Positions 11,985 through 23,194 of a stretch of DNA of 64,000 nucleotides are shown here, one piece after another; within the stretch, counting starts at the first letter, position 1, and each line of letters starts with the position of its first letter. The DNA lies in NCBI GenBank assembly GCA_945643635.1, contig CALZFC010000013.1, positions 706,501-770,500 of the forward strand, read 5' to 3'. Both the position numbers and the translations under genes were made by a program. The notes beneath the pieces were generated by a model, which worked only from the letters and a program-made list of their open reading frames with translations, made no database searches and was not told where the DNA came from. The stretch is from Allodiplogaster sudhausi. Its lineage: Eukaryota; Nematoda; Chromadorea; Rhabditida; Diplogasteridae.

Positions 11985-12485
11985 AAGGAGCATGAAACCC
12001 ATTCTTTTTATCACTTAAGCTATTGCACTAGTCAGTCTATGCCCTTCATGCGAACACTTCTGCAAAGTAAAAAGATTCAAAAGTACAGCATTCGCGAGAA
12101 ATTTACATATAAAAAATGTGCCTGTATCAAGGAAATTTTTGGTGCTGTACGATATATTTCTGTTCTTTGTATGTTAAGCAGAAATTTAACTCCAGGATAT
12201 TCACCACCGGCCTGTAGGCGGGAAAATATTTTTTAAACATCATCTCTTGCATTGTCGAAATAAATGAAAACAACCATCTCCAGTCCTTTTTTCTCTGTTC
12301 GTTTGTAATTCTGCGATGATTCCCGGGGAAATATCGAAATTCCGAAAAATAATTTCACGATCAAAATTTTTCGAAAAGTTTTTACTAGTCCGTGTGCACT
12401 GTTTTTCAGTACAAATATTATAATAAAAGCAAATCGAATTACAGTATCTCGGAAGATTCTACAGGGTTTTCCGCATAGGAGCTCT
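11985..12485. other. Arm-specific insertion, decayed TTL flank
   Basis: Sequence present in the left arm of the inverted duplication and absent from the right. Its first part (GGAGCATGAAACCCATT, then GAGAAATTTACATA) resembles the TTL 3' flank at 16580-16720. No coding sequence is seen. Confidence 0.4.
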
Positions 12486-13049
12486 AATCGCTTTCATTAA
12501 TTTTGCAATTACAATAACTGCACGTCAAGAGTTCAATGAACAAAATAAACGATTTAAAAGAATAGACTTCATAAACAGCCGAAAAGACTAAGTATTTAAT
12601 TTAAAACGAAGCATAAAAGACGAGTTTCCAGCTTTGCAAAATTAATCTTCGGCTGAATGATAAATTATCCTCTCTCGATCAATTTACTTGAAATATTCTT
12701 CCCTAGATTCCACCATTTCTTTATTTTCACACGTGAAAAGTTGTATTCTTCCCTGTATATACTCTCTGTATTCTAGCCCTAATGACCAGAGGCAAGCAAC
12801 TGAATTTTCTTCCTAATCGTTAATTCCTCATCACTACTTCTTTCAATTGATGATTCCCAACGGCAGACAATTGATAATTCGTTTACATTTGAAGAACTGA
12901 ATAATACTTGCAGGCTTTTGTGTTCTTAGGTGGAATCTGTTTCTTAAATTTAGCCCAAGAAACGAAAGCGATTCATTTATGCAGGAATAGCCTGGGAGAG
13001 ATGGAGAGTGGGAAGAGGGGTCTGGGAAAAGGGGATCTAACTGAATGGC

Positions 13050-13100
13050 CTATTCACAGCGGTTTATCTGGGACTCGAACGGCCAATTGTAAGATAAGAT
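13050..13100 (-). pseudogene. Relic of a TTL exon 3 tail
   Basis: The minus strand contains a decayed version of the terminal part of exon 3, ending in CGCTGTGAATAG. It is similar to the fragment at 13401-13468. Nothing else of the gene remains. Confidence 0.45.
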
Positions 13101-13400
13101 CTCAACACATACGGGGATATGGTGAGCGCATCTTTTCATCACAAAAGGAAATCTGCGCCTTGATCTCAGTTAATTTTCTTTTTAACTCTCATTAATTGTT
13201 AATTTCTCATTCTCGACGGCATACAGGTGATTTTCATTTTCTACATTATAACTACCAATTCAACGCAGAACAAAAGAAGCCAATAATTAGGTGCATTTGC
13301 AATGGAAATTTAACCAAAGAAACATAAGTGAACATTTATACAATTGTTTGGGAGAGCGGGAGAGAAGGAGGAGGGGGCTAAGGACAGGGGAACAATGATA

Positions 13401-13468
13401 CTATTCACAGCGGTTTGGCAGGGCTCCGAACGGCCCATTGTAACCGTCGTGACCGTGTGAGAGATCGA
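13401..13468 (-). pseudogene. TTL exon 3 tail, joined head-on to TTL5
   Basis: The minus strand encodes DLSHGHDGYNGPF, then the terminal RCE and TAG, which is the end of a TTL exon 3. The fragment stops inside GATCGATG, and plus-strand exon 2 of TTL5 begins there, so two half genes in opposite orientation are fused. Confidence 0.6.
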
Positions 13469-13469
13469 T

Positions 13470-13893
13470 GTGGATGGCAAGACAAGGTACACCATCATAG
13501 GCAACGCCCACAACTGGTGGTTCCAATGGGTAAGCTTGTGCTTGATTGATTAAAAGTCTCATTTCCTAGAAGGATTACTGGCGTCTGACGAGCATACATA
13601 CATATTTGTAAGCGCAAAGTAGTACTAATAAACTCGTATTCTAATGAATCTAATGATTGCTCTTACAGGACAACTACTTCCTGAAGATACTTTTGTTGTA
13701 ACAGGACAAGTACTTTCTGAAGATACTTTTGTTCTTAAAGGACAACTACTTCCTGAAGATCGTCCACAGCTGCAGTGAGAACTGCCCAAAGAGCGTCATG
13801 TCATACGTCCCGGTCAGCCAAAACATGGGAGCGCTTCCGATCGATCTCTCTGGCGCCAGCAGCTACAAGGATTTGCACAACCGCTGTGTGTAG
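13470..13893 (+). pseudogene. TTL5: 5'-truncated transthyretin-like gene with repeated exon 3 acceptors
   Basis: Partial exon 2 (13470-13529) encodes VDGKTRYTIIGNAHNWWFQW and ends at a GTAAGC donor. Exon 3 is 13741-13893: DNYFLKIVHSCSENCPKS, then LPIDLSGASS and the terminal CV. It is the short 51-codon form, as in TTL14. Before it, the acceptor plus the first codons are repeated at 13669 and 13705, exactly 36 nt apart, so three acceptor sites exist. Exon 1 is missing; the sequence upstream is the opposite-strand fragment at 13401-13468. Probably not a working gene. Confidence 0.65.
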
Positions 13894-14554
13894 GGAGTGC
13901 ACTTGAGCCGCCCCCCCCCTTCACAAGACCCATTCACTTCACCGTTCCCCGTGGGCCCTTCCTCCCTCTCTCTCAAGCAATTCCTGCATAAATATTTTCT
14001 TTTGAGACTCTGTTCACTTTTCTTAGTTTCCTCTGCACAAAAAATTGTCGGTTACAAACGAGCCAAAAACCACGTAAGCTTGTTCAAATCTTGAGTTTTC
14101 TTTCTTTAATATACTGGTCATATTACACGATCACTCACGGCACCAAAACACACATAATAGCCGGGTTTTTTTCTTTACACATTCTTTTCACCCTAGCCAA
14201 TTGTACAACCACAACCACTAATGACAGAAATGAAAAAAAAACACAGCCTTTCGTAAAGTTGGCGGTTAGAGAACTTGGAATACCCTTGTGAATGGTAATG
14301 TCCAAACTTTAGGAAATAACATTTTGAAAAATATGCAAATTAACAGTTATGCCATATGTTAATTAATCTTTGATTTCGACTCCTTTAAATACAAATAAAA
14401 TGATCAATTGACGTTTCGATAAATAGTTTTTTCTATAACAAAAGCGAAAAACATTTGTGTAGGAATTGCTTGGTAGGCGATGATGGTGACGAAGACTTTA
14501 CAGGTGATTGGTTGGGTGATGCGAGCTGGGGCCTTCAAGTTACCGCTGAATGCC

Positions 14555-14600
14555 CCCCGCTATTCACTGCGGTCCTCCAGGGCAGACAGATGATACTCGA
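14555..14600 (-). pseudogene. Relic of a TTL exon 3 tail
   Basis: CTATTCACTGCGGTC on the plus strand is the complement of a decayed terminal GACCGCAGTGAATAG, resembling the ends of other TTL genes. The match is short and the call weak. Confidence 0.3.
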
Positions 14601-15089
14601 CGGCAGACAATTGATCGTTCATTCATATTTTACATTTCAACCGCCCGTTAATTGCAGTTCCAAAAGGAACTCAATATTAAGAAACAGCTGAATCATCACA
14701 TCATTTGGAAGAATAAACACAAGAGAGAGGCGGAATCATTGATTTGGGCGGAGTGGCAATCTGATTGTGATAAGGAAAGGAAGGAAAATAGACGTCATTC
14801 GCGTTTCAAAGATTCCAGTATTATTTGCCCAAGTTCCGGTACTTTTGCTTCTTCTATTACTACTCTCTTCTCTTCCTTTTCTTTCGCAATTCGTTTACTC
14901 TTAATAATGGCTACTTTCAGATCCGCGACGTGCTCCGTCTGCGGCAGCGGGTAGAGAGATGTTTATTTATCTACGTTTGAGGTACGGGACCATCCGAATG
15001 GATTCTGATGAACAAGAACGATAATGGAGAGACCGATCGCTTCACAAAGCAGCACAACACAGGGATACCTCTCTTAAGGGCACCAAGGT

Positions 15090-15150
15090 TACGTTGGTGT
15101 GTTCGAGTCCCAGACAGACCGCTGTGAATATGCCATTCAGGGATACCATT
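15090..15150 (+). pseudogene. Relic of a TTL exon 3 tail
   Basis: The plus strand carries CCAGACAGACCGCTGTGAATATG, like a TTL terminal DRCE with the stop lost. It is followed by the inverted-repeat flank. No upstream exons are seen. Confidence 0.3.
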
Positions 15151-15638
15151 ATTCAGCTCTTGAAATGTAAATGAGTCTGCCGTTGGGAATCATTAATTGA
15201 TAGAAGTAGTGATAAGAAATTAACGATGATGATTGGGAAGAAAATTGAGCTGCTTTCCTCTGGTCATTGGGGCTAGAATACAGATTGAATATGCAAATAA
15301 CAGTCCAATTTTTCACTTGTGAAAATAAAGAAAGGGTCGAATCGATTGGCGAATATTTAAAGTCAATAATTAAACTCCTATGCTCTTCTTTTATGATTCA
15401 TTTAATTTATTGCATAGTATTTTAAGATGTTTATAAAGTGCACGCTTTTCAATTATTTATTGTTCTCCTTGAACTGTTGCCGTGCAATTGTTTTATTATA
15501 ACAATTGAAAAATTAATGAAAGCGAACAGTGGTCCAAGATTTGAGATTACGAGGAAAAATGAAGAGTTTTTATATGTACTTGTTGCGAAATATGTCTTTT
15601 GCATGTATGATTCATTTTAATATGTCCTTTGAAATCCG

Positions 15639-15645
15639 TATAAAA
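15639..15645 (+). promoter_or_regulatory. TATA box of TTL6
   Basis: TTTGAAATCCGTATAAAAAT, 53 nt upstream of the ATG at 15698. The family element GAACTGTTGCCGTGCAATT lies at about 15473-15491. Confidence 0.65.
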
Positions 15646-15697
15646 ATGGGAACTTGGCTGTGCTCATTGTCATTCTCCGCTCCTTCTCTTCCGACGA

Positions 15698-16438
15698 ATG
15701 GTTCACTTCTCCTTCCTCTTCTTGATTGGGGCGTCTGCGTTCTTTTCGCTGGCTGGCGGCGCTCCGATTACGGCGGCCTTCACGCTCTCCTGCCGTGAAG
15801 ATTCGCTCAAGAACCACACTGCCGCGGTCGAGTTGTGGGACTTCCGCGTAATTGGAGGCGAGACCTGTTCGACTTAACATAGCGAAAGTCGTCAAAAAAT
15901 AGCTGCCGCAATATTTAAAAAGAAGTACACTTAAAAATGTTGTGAATTGAAATTTGTTTTGTTATTGCTTATTTCGAGAAGTATAATTTATATTTTAGTA
16001 AATAATAATATTTTAATTTTGAGGATACAAGTTTGTGACGAGCATGGAAGACCTCCTTGTGGATGGCAAGACGGAGTACCACGATCACTGGCGACGCCCA
16101 CAACTGGTGGTTCCGTCCTGTAAGTTTGGTTACTGTCGTCTGACGAACATATTAGCATAAAGTACAAAGTTGCTCGTAATCTGCAACTAATTTAGTCATT
16201 ACAGGATTGGTACTTCCTGAAGATCATCCACAAGTGCCATACGGAGTGCCCGGCAAAGGAGTTGTCATACTACATGTTCTGGTACAAGCTCACTGATGAG
16301 TCCGAATGGACCTTGCAGAACGAGAATGGAAAAGGAGAAGCCTATCACTACACGAACCATCACGAAGCAGAGATGCCAATCGATCTCTCTTTCGGTCACA
16401 ACGGCAACAAGTTCCTGAAAGGCGGCTGTGAATCATAG
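15698..16438 (+). pseudogene. TTL6: transthyretin-like gene, inverted copy of TTL4 with the same frameshift
   Basis: Exons are 15698-15857, 16024-16119 and 16205-16438. Exon 1 encodes MVHFSFLFLIGASAFFSLAG, then CREDSLKNHTAAVELWDF. Exon 2 has the same extra C after GAGTAC as TTL4 (96 nt), so the junction with exon 3 reads TGA. Exon 3 (DWYFLKIIHKCHTECPAKE, then MPIDLSFGHNG and CES) is otherwise intact. The exon 1 donor is GC (GCGAGA). A protein could form only with a compensating splice choice. TTL7 (exon 3 only) lies 620 bp downstream on the same strand. Confidence 0.72.
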
Positions 16439-16559
16439 GAGCCTTGGCTCCCCTAACCCCCGTCCCGATCCCCCACCTCCATCTTTCCGGCATAAATGTA
16501 TGTCTTTTGTTTTTCCTTTGTTGTATTTCAGTTACAAATGCGCTTAAGTGCACGTAAGA

Positions 16560-16980
16560 AGTTTGTAATTATTATTCAGTTCTTTTGCGCCGTGTTAAAG
16601 AAGCACGAAACCCATTTTTTCATGAGTTACATATGTAAATGAGACCACTAGTGGGTCATACTAGTATATGTGAGCACTTCAGCGAAGTAAAAATGCAAGA
16701 GAAATTTACATACAAACAAGTCATTTCAAAAACCCTGAATGCGAGAGCTTGTGATGCGATACGCTATTATTATCTTTTTGTTTGTTTTACAGAATGCTAA
16801 TTCTAGCATAAATGCCCATAAATATGTAATCTTGAAGCCCACGGCTCCCATCCACAGACTCCTTTCTTTTCGCCAAGCCTCTTGGTCCACCCTCCTCCCA
16901 CATTCCTGTATACTAAATGTTTCGCTTATATTGCTTGCGTTACTTTGTTCTACAATAAAGAGATTTTCGTTACAAGCGCT
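16560..16980. repeat. Third copy of the TTL 3' flank
   Basis: Inverted relative to the copies at about 8460-8830 and 10600-10990. It shares CATTCTGTA-like and GGCCAAGAGGC-like landmarks (here CCAAGCCTCTTGG) and an AATAAAGAG at about 16955 that could serve as a poly(A) signal. Confidence 0.55.
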
Positions 16981-17060
16981 CCCACCTAAAAATTAAATAC
17001 ACGAATATTAGCACAAAGTACTAAGTTGACGTAACCTACAACTAATTTTTATTATTACAG

Positions 17061-17288
17061 GATTGGTACTACCTGAAGATCTTACGAAAGTGCCATGCGT
17101 TGTGCCTGTCATACTACATGTTCTCGTACCAGCTCAATTATGAATCCGAATGGACCCTGCAGAACGAGCATGGCAAAGGAGAAGCCTATCACTACACGAA
17201 TCATCACGAAAAAGAGATGCCCATCGATCTCTCTTTCGGTCACAGCGGCAACGCGTTCGAGAGCCAGAAAGGCCGCTGTGAATCATAG
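17061..17288 (+). pseudogene. TTL7: orphan transthyretin-like exon 3
   Basis: It begins directly after ATTATTACAG and reads DWYYLKILRKCHALCLSYYM, then HHEKEMPIDLSFGHSG and CES with TAG; 76 codons, open throughout. No exon 1 or 2 lies between TTL6 and this exon. Exon 3 starts in phase 0 and the acceptor is intact, so it could act as an alternative last exon for TTL6. Otherwise it is the remnant of a deleted gene. Confidence 0.6.
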
Positions 17289-17804
17289 GTACCTCGGCTC
17301 CCATGACCCTAGTTCCTCTCCCCCACCTCCATCTTTACCGGTATAAATGTTTGTCGTTTGTTTTGTTGTTGTATTTCCGTTACAAATGCGCCTAATTGTA
17401 AAAACACGTAAGTAATTTGTAATTATTATTCAGTTCTTTTGAGCAGCGTTAAAGTAGTACCAAATTTATTTTTTCATGACATAAATGATTGATTACACTA
17501 TTGAGTCTAACTACTTTATGTTAATACTTCAGCGAAGTAAAAATGCACGAGAAATTTGCATACAAACGAGTCATTTCAAAAACACTCAATGAAAAAGATT
17601 GATGGTGAGGTGCGAAACGATATTATTCTGGTTTGGTCGTTTTACAGAATGGTGATTAATTCCAGAATAAATGCCAATATACGGAAAAAAGAAAACATTG
17701 TTTTTTTACAACGCACACATTAATTACTTTCGTTTTATTTTTGTTTTTTGATAATTCTGTTGTGTCAGCAATGAGCTGGTAAGAGAGACAAATATTAATA
17801 GCCT

Positions 17805-18020
17805 TCCGTAAATTTGGCGGGCAGAGAACTTGGAACACTATTGTTATGGGCAGGTAAAATTAGAAAGATATTGCCCAAACATTGTGGAATAACGTTTTGG
17901 AAAAATGTAAATTGATCCGCATTTGTAAAGCCATATGTTAATTATTCATTGAGCTACTCCTTTAAATACAAATTATGATGCAATGATCTATTGACTTCCG
18001 CGGTTTATAGACACTTTCAA
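17805..18020. repeat. Diverged copy of the flank at 14250-14430
   Basis: Both stretches share GTAAA-TTGGCGG, AGAGAACTTGGAA, CATATGTTAATTA and CTCCTTTAAATACAAAT in order on the same strand. This is a direct duplicate of non-coding flank. The stretch 17289-17805 has only AT-rich flank. Confidence 0.6.
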
Positions 18021-18253
18021 TGACATCGTGACACTTTGAGGAAGATTTCTACAAAAGTCGATAACCATTTGCTAAGGTTTGTTTGTCTGCCATTGTTAAA
18101 AAGGAAGAGTACTGACCATGGCTGATATTAATTATATATAAAGCACACTAGGAAAGTTAAATGATCACGTGCAATTCACACGCCAAAAAGGGAAGATAGT
18201 AATAGAAGAAATTGCAACGAGTGTAAAAAAAAATTCGAGGGTGTCCGATAGAG

Positions 18254-18254
<1 letters not shown>

Positions 18255-18298
<44 letters not shown>
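18255..18298. repeat. (GA)n microsatellite
   Basis: About 19 uninterrupted GA units upstream of the ionotropic-receptor-like gene. Confidence 0.9.
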
Positions 18299-18301
<3 letters not shown>

Positions 18302-18768
18302 TAATAGTAACAAGAAAAAGTTTGTGGATATCGAATTAGGACAAGGATGCTCGTTAAATGTTAGTTAGTATACTTGGTGGGATATAAGGAGGGTTGAGGG
18401 GGGGAGGCAGTGGTGACACTTTTTTCCATGCTTCTCACATGCTTTTCATGCTCGTGCGCAGAAAGAGCAAACATGTCGTAATGCTTGGCCTCGTTGTCCT
18501 CACTCACAGGCTATTTCAGTTTTTCTTGACACGAGGAAATTCGATGAAAAAGTGTATGAGCACCTATTTTTATTAGCTTCTTCATTGCCCGCTTTTTCCG
18601 TAAGGGCATTGGAGGAAGAATAACTTCATTGTTGCTTATTGGTGCTTTAATGGATGAACCTTGTGCACATTTTGCCTTTATTTGCCTAGGGAAGGCCCCA
18701 TGACGAAGGCGAGGGAGGATCTGCTCTCTGGAGTGCATCATCGAGTTCTCTCATTGCCAGTGTGAGAG

Positions 18769-20920
18769 ATGCATCTTCGTCTCGGCTACGTCGATGACAA
18801 CAACTTCCCTTTCCTCTACCGAAAGAGCGGCTTCATAAATCTTCACGGTTAGAATTCTGGAGTGATTTTATAGAATATAAATCTGGTTTCCATGTGGAAA
18901 TATATGAATATTAACATAAGTAAATGCACATTCATACATACAACCGGAATAAGTTGCTCGCTTTTGTCAGCAGAAAAGAATCACCCTCATTGTCAGACAT
19001 TTCCCGAATAGAAAATCTTGAATTGCACATAACTAATAATAAGAAATATGTATATCGCAAATTGTAAGGTATTCTCGTGGACATTTGGCATGACGCTGCG
19101 AAATTGGCCGGCTTGCTGCCGATCGAGTTTGTGCGAGTCGACACTTATGGCAAGATATCGGACAATATAAAGTTTTTTTAAAATTTAATTAAGATATTTC
19201 ATTTTTATGTTCTTTATTGAACACGCATGAAATGTTGTTAACTTCTTAAATATTTGACGCTTCTTTTTAAGTTTTGTAATTTGGCAGTTTTTTTTTCCGG
19301 AGTGGTTATCGAGAAAGACTTTATTACTTATTGTTAGGAGGCTACGCCTCTGACTCGAACGGATCTTTTGACGGTGTCCTCGGAATGCTGCAGAGAGGTT
19401 CCAGCAATTTATTCACTGAAATGATTGTTTTCTCACAATTAATATGAAATATGTACTTTTTAAGATTCTTAAAACTGATTACTTCAAATTATATACATAT
19501 AGTAAATAAAGACGCTCCTTCTGTTGAAGGGGAGTTGGACGGCTGTCTTGATGAGCTGAACTACAGCGGCGATCGAATCAAAGCCTTCTACCACACACTG
19601 CCAGTCATGACTGAATATGTATATTTTTTATTACTAATTAGCAACTTTCTATCAAGTAAAAAAAATGGTTAAAACTTTCTGGAAGTATTACGTTTTAGAC
19701 GCATGCGAAAAGATTGACGCTCATTAAACCAGACCTGTTAATTATTCACTGCGCCTTTAATCGAAAAACGATTCACATTCATACAACTATCTCTGATAAT
19801 TATTCACCCAGCTCCTTTAAGTTCAATTACTACGAGCGCGCCGATTGGGACGGCGGCTGGGCCGTCGACGATTTCCTGGTCTTCCAGCCGTCGCTTGCCG
19901 CCTCGCTACTGGCCGCTCTCCTGGCGGCCATCGTAGTCGAGTGCCTCGTTCCCGTCTTGCTTCTTCTTCTTCTCAGGGACACTCGACAGACGACGTATGT
20001 AATTATGCTCGTGTTCTTGACGAAGGGCATCTTTAAACAAAAAAAACAACAACAACAATATAGTTTCTTTGTTTATTTTCCAGAATAAAAAAGAAAAAAC
20101 CAATAAGTAAATTTAAAAATAAAAAGTAACAACAGGAGCTTCTCCTCGATGGCCGTCCAAGTCACGACTGCCCGTCCGCTGAACAACCGCAGGCCCGCTG
20201 TCTTCGTCCTCCATCTCGTCATTCTCAGCCTGCTCACGATCTACAACGCTTTCTACTCGAGATATGCGATTGAGACGACCTTCAGGATGCCATCAATGGT
20301 TGCTCATGTGTATTTAACAAAATGTTATTTAGATAGATATCTATATACCGTATTTTATACATTAGTACCCCTTTTAATAGAACCCCGCCCTCTCCCGCCC
20401 TCTAATCGTACCCCCCCCCCCCACCCCTTGAAAATGTTATGGAAAAATAGTACTCTCCCTCAAATAGTACATTGTGGTACTATTTGACAAAATACGGTAT
20501 ATACATATATATTATTATAATGTATATATATGTTTATATTTTATACACATATTTAAATATATTTTTTTTTCAGCAGGACTCCCGAATTTCTCCAAAGCCT
20601 ACGCGACGGCACGGGGCGGCTCCTAATGAAAGGAGAATTTTCAAACAAACCCAAGGCGGTCCGAGCATGGTTTTTTACCTTGCAGTAGCTAAATTTAATC
20701 TCAATTACCTTTTAACGTTAAATTATCTTATTGTTAGAATGATTTCTACACACAAAACTTTCTTGAATACTTTTCAATAGCAAAGTAATAAACAGAAAAA
20801 AAACACAAATGCAGATTCGTGAACTCTTCGAAGGCGATCTTCCGAGCAAGTTTGGCAACCAAATCATTGTCGAGCCAAGCCGACAGAAAATGACTGATAT
20901 TGTAAGTGCGAGAGAAAGAG

Positions 20921-20975
<55 letters not shown>

Positions 20976-22261
20976 GAGAAAGAGAGAAAGAGTGGGAGAA
21001 AGAAAAAGAGCGAAATGCCGCAGGTTTCTTGACGAAATATGCTCACCATCAGTTAAAAAGTATTCTTACCAAAAGATATGTACTTCGTCTGTCGACGGCA
21101 AGACGTTCAAGTCCTACGGCCAAGCCGCCGTCTACTCTGGCTACTCGGCCTTCCGCCTCAGCCGTGATCACTTCCGTTCCGCCTGCCCAATTCGACCGTT
21201 AGTTAGAAAGAACGGCGGGAAATTCAAACTTCTTTTTTTTTCATTTAAATACGGTATGATTCGACAGTATTAGATCAAAGCCATTTTGAAAGCGCGAACA
21301 CAAAGATTTGGAATTGTTTTTTTTCTGCTCAGAGAACGTGAGAAATAGGCAGCTACAGTACGCAAAACTTGGCCCATCCATATGATGTGGGCTTGTACTT
21401 TGTAACAATTGGAAGAAATGGTTCAAACTTTCGTGAACTAGTACGTTTCAGGGAAATTCGTATTGATCTCCTTTCAAAAAAAAAAATCATAAGTTAATTT
21501 TCATTGTCATTGAACGGCTCCTTTAAGTGTCTCACCTCCATCCTATGACGAGTTCCTGACGCTCGAAAAGTCCTATGCTGCCTTCTTCGAGCAAAATTTC
21601 GCGCTCGCGACTCCCATGACTTTCTACATCCGAAGAGATCGACGGCTGAGGAGGCTCGTCGATGTTCTCAACCGTCATCTCCTCACCATTTTCAGCCCCG
21701 ACCGGGTTCGCTGTGTTTGAAACTCTATTTTTGGAGAAACAGACATGTTCCATCTACATACGTGAACAGTCTGTTTAATCTCTACATATGTAATTACAGT
21801 GTGTAGAATTGCAATTGATTTACAAGTTCACAAGTGTACAGGTTGATTCCACAAGAGCGGACTGCGGGCCCGCCCGGTGGATTTACGTACATACATACAA
21901 TTTATAAGATGGAACATAGTTATGTTACACACGTGGAAATATAAGTAAATCAAAGAAAGTATATAAAGAAACAATACACATATGCATAATTTACCGTAAT
22001 GTTTATCGATAATTGATTCAGATAGATGACCTCATCCGCTACTACACTTCGCAGCCTCAAGGCGAGTCGGTCGAGTACAAGCCACCGCGCATCTCTCTAT
22101 CCGTCATGTCCTTCCACAATTTGCGTTTTCCCTTCTGCGGCCTTCTCCTCGTCTACTTCTTCGCCGCCCTTCTTCTTCTGCTCGAACGAGAATATTTTAA
22201 GCGAGTTCATAGGAAAAAGCAGGTCTCTGCGCAAACAAGTCTAGAAAATTTGGAAGCTTAA
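18769..22261 (+). CDS. Divergent ionotropic receptor (iGluR-like), 11 exons
   Basis: Proposed exons: 18769-18847, 19069-19149, 19338-19397, 19512-19618, 19822-19994, 20136-20309, 20577-20658, 20815-20901, 21076-21197, 21528-21705, 22022-22261. They sum to 1383 nt and about 460 residues. The S1 ligand-binding lobe is seen as LRLGYVDDNNFPF, GILVDIWHDAAKLAGLLP, SFDGVLGMLQR and DRIKAFYHTLPV. A first long hydrophobic segment is in exon 5, and a second ends in LLTIYNAFYSRYAIETTF at the SYTANLAAF position. S2 follows (TPEFLQSLRDG, the Cys in ICTSS, YIRRDRRLRRLVDVL). The final membrane helix is in exon 11, ending LLLLLERE. The exon 2 donor must be GC, and the exon 6 and 7 donors are chosen by frame. 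There may be further 5' exons. Likely a chemosensory or neuronal membrane channel. A MITE and a GA repeat sit in introns. Confidence 0.7.
20347..20499. mobile_element. MITE with ACCGTATTTT terminal inverted repeats (copy 2)
   Basis: It begins ACCGTATTTTATAC and ends AAAATACGGT. The inside has CCTTTTAATAGAACCCCG, CCCTCTAATCGTACC and AATAGTACTC, matching the copy at 3631-3747. It lies in intron 6 of the ionotropic-receptor-like gene. Confidence 0.65.
20906..21008. repeat. (GAGAAA)n-type repeat in receptor intron
   Basis: Imperfect GAGAGAAA/GAGAAA units of about 22 bp. It follows the exon 8 donor at 20901. Reading frames here are low complexity. Confidence 0.85.
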
Positions 22262-22556
22262 TATTTCCATCATATTTATTGAAACTTCGCCAAGCACAAG
22301 TCCACTTCGAATAAAGAAAACGAAGTGAAAACGAATAAACTTTTTACTTTATTGCTTATGTTTTACATACATTTTCATTAATCTCAAGAAAATATCTTCA
22401 ACATTGTGTTTGTTGTGCCTGAAGAGGAGTAAGGGTTAATCGGTTTGTTGCTACGCGTAACATTGCATAAGCTCTTAGGTACGTTTGTAACGGAAAGCAG
22501 ATGATCACAATTATTGAAGCAAAAACAAAACAGTTATATGCAGGATTTGCTTGGGG
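21935..22556. repeat. Inverted repeat arm carrying the ionotropic receptor's last exon
   Basis: This segment (end of intron 10, exon 11, and 3' flank) is found in reverse at about 34573-35185. The 82 codons of the last reading frame give identical protein in both places. Confidence 0.85.
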
Positions 22557-22631
22557 TAGGAGGGTGGGCCAAACGGCCCGGGGGGAAGGCAAGGGATAGG
22601 AAGATGGGAACTGGCCACTGCTGAGCGCCCG

Positions 22632-22818
22632 CCTATCCACAGCGGTCTTTCAGTGACTTGAAGTCGTGGCTGCCGGAGAGATCGATGGGCACCTCTTGGT
22701 TGTAGTGCGGCATGTAGCGCCAGGCTTCGTTACTCATGCGCCAGTCGCCGAGGACTTGCGCGAGCCTGTAGTATGACCACTCGCTCGTCCGTATGGCACG
22801 TGTGTGGATGATCTTCAA
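22632..22818 (-). pseudogene. TTL8: exon 3 fragment of a transthyretin-like gene
   Basis: The minus strand reads KIIHTRAIRTSEWSYY, then QEVPIDLSGSHDFKSL and the terminal CG with TAG. The C-x-x-x-C motif after KIIH is destroyed by small deletions, and the DxYFL start and its acceptor are missing. Exons 1 and 2 are not found upstream: 22830-23190 holds AT-rich flank and then TTL9. Confidence 0.65.
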
Positions 22819-23194
22819 GTGCCTTTGTTTTTCCGCAGCGACTTCAGAGGAAAAATAGGCAAGCGTATCTTTGCATTAAACTTTTTTTCCGACTCCCGCT
22901 TTACAAATTACTCATCAATTTCGAATTACTCCTTAACGGCAGACAAGTGATGATTCATATTCTACATTCGACCTGCCTGCCAGTGTATTTTATCACACAA
23001 AAACCTCTATATTAAGAATAAGCTTACCTCCTCTTGGTGGCATTTTCTAATGCAGACGAAAATAAGAGATGAAACAAAAGAGAAACATTTATGCAGGAAT
23101 TGCAAGGGGCAAGGGGGGACCACGATTCAAATAGCAAGGGAAGGGATCGCAAGATGGGAGCTGAGGCCTTCAAAGTTCAGTCAGCTGGAAGCCC

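Larger units (their letters stand above)
11000..16565. repeat. Inverted duplication around TTL4/TTL6
   Basis: About 11.0-12.9 kb is repeated in reverse at 15.15-16.56 kb. Matching landmarks include TTL4 against TTL6 and the stretch at 12770-12860 (CTAGCCCTAATGACCAGAGG) against 15170-15280. The left arm has about 0.5 kb extra at 11985-12485. Non-matching sequence of about 2.2 kb lies between the arms. Confidence 0.75.

Noticed and set aside
13897..14291. Reading frames after TTL5
   Set aside because: No signal peptide or TTL motifs; the sequence is the duplicated non-coding flank also found at 17.8 kb.
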